Positions 59,774-64,000 of a DNA stretch of 64,000 bases are shown here, in pieces. How positions within the stretch are numbered: the stretch's first letter is position 1; every line of letters begins with the position of its first letter. The notes beneath the pieces are model-generated. The model made no database searches and had not been told where the DNA came from. It was given only the letters and a program-made list of their open reading frames with translations. The DNA is from an uncultured Lachnospiraceae bacterium (GTDB taxonomy: Bacteria; Bacillota; Clostridia; Lachnospirales; Lachnospiraceae), in contig CACYTU010000028.1 of the NCBI GenBank assembly GCA_902777355.1, positions 1-64,000 on the forward strand. The letters are read 5' to 3'. The position numbers and the translations under genes were made by a program.

Positions 59774-62700
59774 TCAACTTTTCAAACTGCCTCTGAATTT
59801 TACCGGATCCCAGCCAAAAGCAGAGTATAATTTTTTCTCCCGGGCCTCCTTTTCCCGAACATCATTCTCCCGGACTTCTTTATCCTGAGCCTCTTTCTCC
59901 TGAGTTTCTTTCTCCCGAACATCTTTCTCCGGGGCAGGAGATGACTTTTGGTCATAAACCGGTGGATTGGAATCCGGATCTTTGTTTTTATGCTGTTGGA
60001 TCAATTCTTCATTGGTTTCGTGTAAAAGATCTGCTTTTTTCTTTACTTCCATTTCTTTGTTCCTGTAAACTGCTGCCAGGTCAGGCATTCCCAGAGCCGA
60101 GCAATACAGGGCAAGGTTGCTATAGTCAACAACAAGGGCGTCAATATCCCGGTTCACTATGCTCTCGTGTAAATTGACTGACCTCTCCGTGTATTCTTTT
60201 GCCAGGGAGTACTGTCCCTGACGGCCATATAAATAGCCATACATCCTGTAGCAGGAGATCATCATCAATTTGTCCTGATACAACATGCCTTCGGCATATT
60301 TCAATGCCTTCATGACATGTCTGAAGGCCTCATTGATCTCACGTTTGGAGTTGCTCTTTCCGTATAAATTCCAGTTTGAAAACAGAGACGCCAGTTGAAG
60401 CTGCAAGGTTACTCTTGCGCTGTGGGAAGGCGGGAGATATTTGTCACTGATCTCCAGTGACAGCCGCAAATAATGCAACTCGGCCGTATACTGTTTTCCC
60501 TTCTCAAAGCAGGCCGCTTCGTCGATATAAACAAAGATAAGCCGTGGATGCTCCTCCCCATAAATTCTTTTATAAACAGCCTCCGCTTTCCTGAAATACG
60601 ACAAAGCCTCCATCTTTTTGTCGTTCTTTAAATATATCTTTCCTATGTCCTGGCAGCACGAGGCATAAGAGATGCTGTTTATTTGTCTTATATCTTCGGA
60701 TAGTTTTAATGCGCACTTGAAATAATAGAGTGCTTTTTTGGTATTTCCCAATCCGGTGTATGCCCGGCCAAGAACATCGTAGGCAGCAATCAGCTCCTCT
60801 TTTTGATCCGGGTAATGCTCTGTCCAGAGATTTACCGATCTTCTCCCATAAAGTCTTGCGGTTTTTCCATCTCCGGATCTGGAATAGATATCGCTTAAGT
60901 CTCTGTAAATCCCTGCCAGCTGATAGTTATCACTGTCGGGGGTACATTTCAATGAATCGGTGAAGGACTTTCGCGCCATGGGAATAAGGCCCGCACTGGT
61001 ATATATAATGCCTGCCCATCTGCACAAAATGCTGTTTCGAAACCAGTTACCCGCCCCCTGGAGATAACCGGCCATCTCAAAAAAAGACAGATAATCCTCC
61101 CCTAAATCCTGGCCGAATCTCCGGACCAGGGCATTGACGAATCCGGCATAGTTCGGTTCTGTAATATAGGTGTCCAGTTCTTTTCGGCAGAAATCCGCAA
61201 GAACAGGATGCAGGGCCAGGGTATCGTCCGTCCGGCAGGTGACCCACCCTCTTGGGATCAGGACTTTGTTCAGGGAGCTTATATGATCCGGCGTTTCAAT
61301 GTTTTCAAACATTGTTTTATTAAATCCCTCCTCCGGGAAGAAGAGGGCATGGACCAAAGTAATTTTACCGGCTTCATCCAGCTGATTTAGTCTAAACAGG
61401 GCCCTGATGTGTCCGTAAATGTTTCTGTAATCATAGTTCCTGTCTTTGTTTGACATGACACGCGCTGTCTTTTCGCTTTTTATCCGGCTGTCGGAGATAA
61501 TAGCTAATAAATCATCAGGCAAGATCCTGCCTTTTTCAGCGGAAAGTGTTCTGGCGATCAATTCTACCGTCAGGGTATGCCTCCTGACTTCCCGGATCAG
61601 CTTTTTGATTGCCTTTACCTTTCCCTGTACCGGATAAAATGTATTTACTATGTCCAGAAGCTCCGGTTCGGCCAGTTCCTTCACTTCATACGAAGTCATA
61701 CCCAGCCGACTCAAATTGTATCTGGTTGTAAATAAAATCCTGAATGACTGTTTAATCAGCTTCTTATATCCTTCCCCTCTTAAAAAACTCTCTATGCCCC
61801 CTTTCCCTATTTTTACATCATCAAAAATGAACAGGGCATCTTTGAAATAATCTTCCATTATGGACAGGTTATGGTCAAAGCGCTGTCGGATATCTTTTTC
61901 GTTAAACTCATCGCCGATAAAGCGGATCGAAGCGACTGTTTCCAGCAGGGATTTCTTATAAACGATCCTGAATACTTTCCGGTCATCTCTCTTTCGGATC
62001 AGATTTCCATAGCGGATAGCCAGTTCTGTCTTCCCGATTCCTCCGATCCCATACAGCCAGACGGGACCTGCCCCGGGATCCCCTTCAAATAAATCGTCTA
62101 TCGCGGCGAGTTCTTCTTCCCTGCCCGCAAAAGAGGCAATACCGGGAAGGTTGGGCGGCAATGAATATCTTGGCGGAGCAGTGAGCTCACAGAGCTCATC
62201 GATATCATTTTTCATCAGACCGGCCGAACTATAACGCTCTTTGGGATCAAACGCCAGTGCTTTGGCCAGTATCTCATTAAGCAGTTCAAGCGCTTTGCCC
62301 CTGCAGCCGATACGTTTTCCTTCAGAAGGGGAGAGCCTCTGCAGACTGATGTCGTAATAGACCCTGTCTTTCCCTTTTTCCAGGTATTGCTTTCCCGTCA
62401 TCATATACAAAAACAATCTTCCCAGAGAGTATAGGTCCGCCTGAACGCCCAGCCGCATTCGATCCTCTCCAAAGAGCATTTCAGGCGGTGTATATCCGGG
62501 AGTACTGCTCAGGGATTCAATATCTATCCAGTCCGTACAGCCATCCTCAAGAAGCGGCTTCATGCATCCAAAATCCAAAAAGCTGGCTATACCTATATCT
62601 CCGACTTCCAGATCCGCATCTTGGAAGAATATATTGTTTTCCTGTATATCCCCGTGCAGATATCCTGCGGAAGAACCGTGGTGAACGGAATGGATCTTGC

Positions 62701-63262
62701 CGATTCCATTAAGTATTTCTGATATCAGACGGGCAAAAAAATGAATATCCGGCGGCCACCTGTAAGGGAAACCGGAGGCTCCTGCCAGCCTGTCGTGACA
62801 TTCTTTCAATAGATCGTGCAGGGGGATACTTTTCATCCGAATGTCGTCCATCAGGAAAAATATCCCGTCCTCTCCGGAAAATGTCTCCCCATTTATGTCA
62901 ATCTTTTCAATTAACAGCTGTTCCTGCATCTTAACGACGCAGAGGGTATGATTAAAGATCACCTGACTGAACTCTTTTTCCTTTTTCATCTGCAGGGAAA
63001 GAGTTTTCAGGTATTCCCCGCCTGCAGAGGAAGAAGATGCCACCGCCCCGCCTTGGCGGCAGAAATCCATCTGATGATAGGGCTTGTTTACCGGATAGCA
63101 TTCCTTAATGGCGTAGAGGCTGTGCTCGCCCTGCTTTATGGCAGAATAAACAATACTGTATCCGCCTGCTCCTATCGGATCTCCGCTGATGATAAATGTA
63201 TCTCCGTTATGGGTGACAAGTTTCGTTCCATCCCGTAAAGGAATACGTCCAAATAAATCCAT
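59774..63262 (-). CDS. Ser/Thr kinase - STAND ATPase - TPR protein
   Basis: A 1162-residue protein. Residues 20-345 form a protein kinase: glycine loop GDPIGAGGYSIVY, LYAIKECYP with the ATP-binding Lys, catalytic YLHGDIQENNIFF and metal-binding FLDFGCM, then the APE-like GYTPPEML. Next is an NB-ARC/STAND ATPase at about 375-640: FAGREEELAAID, Walker A LYGIGGIGKTELAI, Walker B ALFIFDDV and sensor ILFTTRYNLSRL. From about 745 to 1090 there are TPR repeats (AYTGLGNTKKALYYFKCALK, YGRQGQYSLAKEYTERSVNL). The end is a charged repeat (EKEAQDKEVRENDVREKEAR). The kinase motifs look intact, unlike 43110-48128. It lies upstream of the ubiquitin-like genes on the same strand, 393 bases away. Proteins of this build act as sensors in signalling or defence. 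Confidence 0.87.
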   Translation of the reverse strand: MDLFGRIPLRDGTKLVTHNGDTFIISGDPIGAGGYSIVYSAIKQGEHSLYAIKECYPVNKPYHQMDFCRQGGAVASSSSAGGEYLKTLSLQMKKEKEFSQVIFNHTLCVVKMQEQLLIEKIDINGETFSGEDGIFFLMDDIRMKSIPLHDLLKECHDRLAGASGFPYRWPPDIHFFARLISEILNGIGKIHSVHHGSSAGYLHGDIQENNIFFQDADLEVGDIGIASFLDFGCMKPLLEDGCTDWIDIESLSSTPGYTPPEMLFGEDRMRLGVQADLYSLGRLFLYMMTGKQYLEKGKDRVYYDISLQRLSPSEGKRIGCRGKALELLNEILAKALAFDPKERYSSAGLMKNDIDELCELTAPPRYSLPPNLPGIASFAGREEELAAIDDLFEGDPGAGPVWLYGIGGIGKTELAIRYGNLIRKRDDRKVFRIVYKKSLLETVASIRFIGDEFNEKDIRQRFDHNLSIMEDYFKDALFIFDDVKIGKGGIESFLRGEGYKKLIKQSFRILFTTRYNLSRLGMTSYEVKELAEPELLDIVNTFYPVQGKVKAIKKLIREVRRHTLTVELIARTLSAEKGRILPDDLLAIISDSRIKSEKTARVMSNKDRNYDYRNIYGHIRALFRLNQLDEAGKITLVHALFFPEEGFNKTMFENIETPDHISSLNKVLIPRGWVTCRTDDTLALHPVLADFCRKELDTYITEPNYAGFVNALVRRFGQDLGEDYLSFFEMAGYLQGAGNWFRNSILCRWAGIIYTSAGLIPMARKSFTDSLKCTPDSDNYQLAGIYRDLSDIYSRSGDGKTARLYGRRSVNLWTEHYPDQKEELIAAYDVLGRAYTGLGNTKKALYYFKCALKLSEDIRQINSISYASCCQDIGKIYLKNDKKMEALSYFRKAEAVYKRIYGEEHPRLIFVYIDEAACFEKGKQYTAELHYLRLSLEISDKYLPPSHSARVTLQLQLASLFSNWNLYGKSNSKREINEAFRHVMKALKYAEGMLYQDKLMMISCYRMYGYLYGRQGQYSLAKEYTERSVNLHESIVNRDIDALVVDYSNLALYCSALGMPDLAAVYRNKEMEVKKKADLLHETNEELIQQHKNKDPDSNPPVYDQKSSPAPEKDVREKETQEKEAQDKEVRENDVREKEAREKKLYSAFGWDPVKFRGSLKS

Positions 63263-63439
63263 TATGCTTTGCTTTCCTTTCCATTAATACACAAGGGAAT
63301 ATACAAGGGTGGAGTACCTGTAACCGGGACAGGATGATCCACGTAACAGCTTTTATGTCATTATCTTGCCATACCGCCTTTACAAGACAAACAGTTCGTC
63401 TACTGTACTTTTAAAAGTTTCCTTCTGCTCTTTCTCTGA

Positions 63440-63600
63440 TGCGTTCTATCACGCGTTTTCTCAAGCCTTCTTCCGTGCCTTCTTTCCGGCGTTCTCCCGG
63501 ACGTTTTCTCCAGCCTTCTCTCAGACGTTCTTTCCGGCACTCTTTCCGGCAGCCTTTCCGGCCTTCTTTCCGGCACTCTTTCCGGCCGTCTCCCGCTCAA
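63440..63600. repeat. Short-period repeat encoding a Lys/Ala/Gly-rich tail
   Basis: Imperfect 12- to 16-base units CTTTCCGGC(A/C)(C/G)... and TTCTTTCCGGC repeat about ten times across the end of the partial gene and beyond its stop. On the minus strand they encode GKSAGKKAGKAAGKS. Confidence 0.65.
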
Positions 63601-64000
63601 TTCGAATGCTCTCCAGCACCTCTGCCGATACACTCATAGGCTCATCACTCATTAATGACAGAACAATAAATCTGTCAAAAGGATTAGGCAGATAGGTCTC
63701 AACAAACCCGAATCCATTTAAGCAAAGATTCAGGCATTTCAGGATCGTATTGTATTTATCCTTTTTTATATTATCCGGATCGCCAAGCACTTCAGTGACC
63801 TCCAGAATAACCTGATCAAATGCTGATTCCCTGTCAGCTGTGGTCTCAATACTTTCTATGATTCCGGCCATTGTTTTTTCAAGTGATTTACTGCTTTTGC
63901 CCCCGCTTCTCATCCGGGAAGACAGATGTATAAACCAGGAAATATAAAAGAAGGCAAACAGAAGTACATCATTTCTGTCTACAGGTTTGGTCTGGTTATG
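63521..64000 (-). CDS. Partial unknown protein, 5' end beyond the window
   Basis: The frame is open from the window edge (HNQTKPVDRNDVLLFAFFYI) through an ATG at 63913 to TGA at 63521, so the true start is likely outside. The visible 159 residues contain an aromatic hydrophobic stretch, a helical region (IIESIETTADRESAFDQVIL) and a tail of AGKSAGKKAGKAAGKS repeats. Such G-K/R repeat tails are frequent on Rpn-type PD-(D/E)XK nuclease proteins of Clostridia, but the catalytic part is not in view. After the TGA the same frame continues for another 17 repeat-like codons (EKAGENVRENAGKKARKKA) before a second TGA, so the tail was once longer. Confidence 0.6.
   Translation of the reverse strand, partial: HNQTKPVDRNDVLLFAFFYISWFIHLSSRMRSGGKSSKSLEKTMAGIIESIETTADRESAFDQVILEVTEVLGDPDNIKKDKYNTILKCLNLCLNGFGFVETYLPNPFDRFIVLSLMSDEPMSVSAEVLESIRIERETAGKSAGKKAGKAAGKSAGKNV

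Overview
The window looks like chromosomal DNA of a gut-type Clostridia, most probably Lachnospiraceae. The evidence is a mid-GC composition, strong GGAGG-type ribosome binding sites, GTG and TTG starts, and gene families typical of that group: a GPH sugar symporter with GalK, LacZ and GalM, NHLM-type export ABC proteins, a DUF1538/P-II pair, SpoIIE/STAS/RsbW-like switching proteins and a type II thymidine kinase. The assignment is inference from gene content; no rRNA or marker gene is present.

Layout. 1-0.4 kb: tail of a HAD phosphatase. 0.85-8.7 kb: a lactose/galactose locus with an AraC-type regulator (frameshifted), galactokinase, GH2 beta-galactosidase (frameshifted) and a GPH symporter; galM lies apart at 28-29 kb. 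8.9-16.2 kb, minus strand: two NHLM-type ABC transporter proteins (one with a C39-like domain that has lost its catalytic Cys and His), a family 2 glycosyltransferase, and a dicarboxylate/amino-acid symporter with an RsbW-like ATPase domain at its N terminus. 16.4-20 kb: gene remnants cut by dispersed repeats (GMC oxidoreductase tail, amino-acid ABC ATPase tail), small regulators and an HTH-Uma2 protein. 20-28 kb: a histidine phosphatase lipoprotein and a tandem duplication of a PstS-like binding lipoprotein; both copies carry the same frameshift just after the lipobox. 30-32 kb: three membrane proteins, two with zinc ribbons. 32-37 kb: flavodoxin/LysR pair, a cluster of normal and degenerate tRNA-like genes, peptide deformylase and small unknowns. 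37-41.6 kb, minus strand: STAS, SpoIIE-type phosphatase and MATE exporter genes, in which phosphatase and exporter both end in RsbW-like ATPase domains. 42-48 kb: thymidine kinase and a 1672-residue kinase-NACHT-propeller protein. 48.6-54 kb: split HTH regulator, P-II-like/DUF1538 pair, HEAT protein, second tRNA-like cluster and Cof phosphatase.

54.6-63.3 kb, minus strand, is the most striking region. It is a compact set of ubiquitin-like conjugation genes: a ubiquitin-fold protein, an E1-like ThiF enzyme, an E2-like UBC protein with a 12-residue repeat tail and a JAMM metalloprotease, accompanied by a membrane/Cys-rich protein and an unknown protein. Upstream on the same strand lies a Ser/Thr kinase-STAND ATPase-TPR protein. 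The order suggests a protein-tagging system, possibly with a sensor, comparable to known bacterial E1-E2-JAB-Ubl operons such as Bil.

The window is rich in short dispersed repeats: a GCGCGATGAAG family, a GGAAAATACATTAC family, GTAAC-bounded palindromes and a 174-bp MITE-like hairpin. It also has many tandem repeats and at least five frameshifted genes. That pattern could mean genome decay, phase-variable or programmed frameshifts, or residual indel errors in the assembly; the sequence alone cannot separate these.
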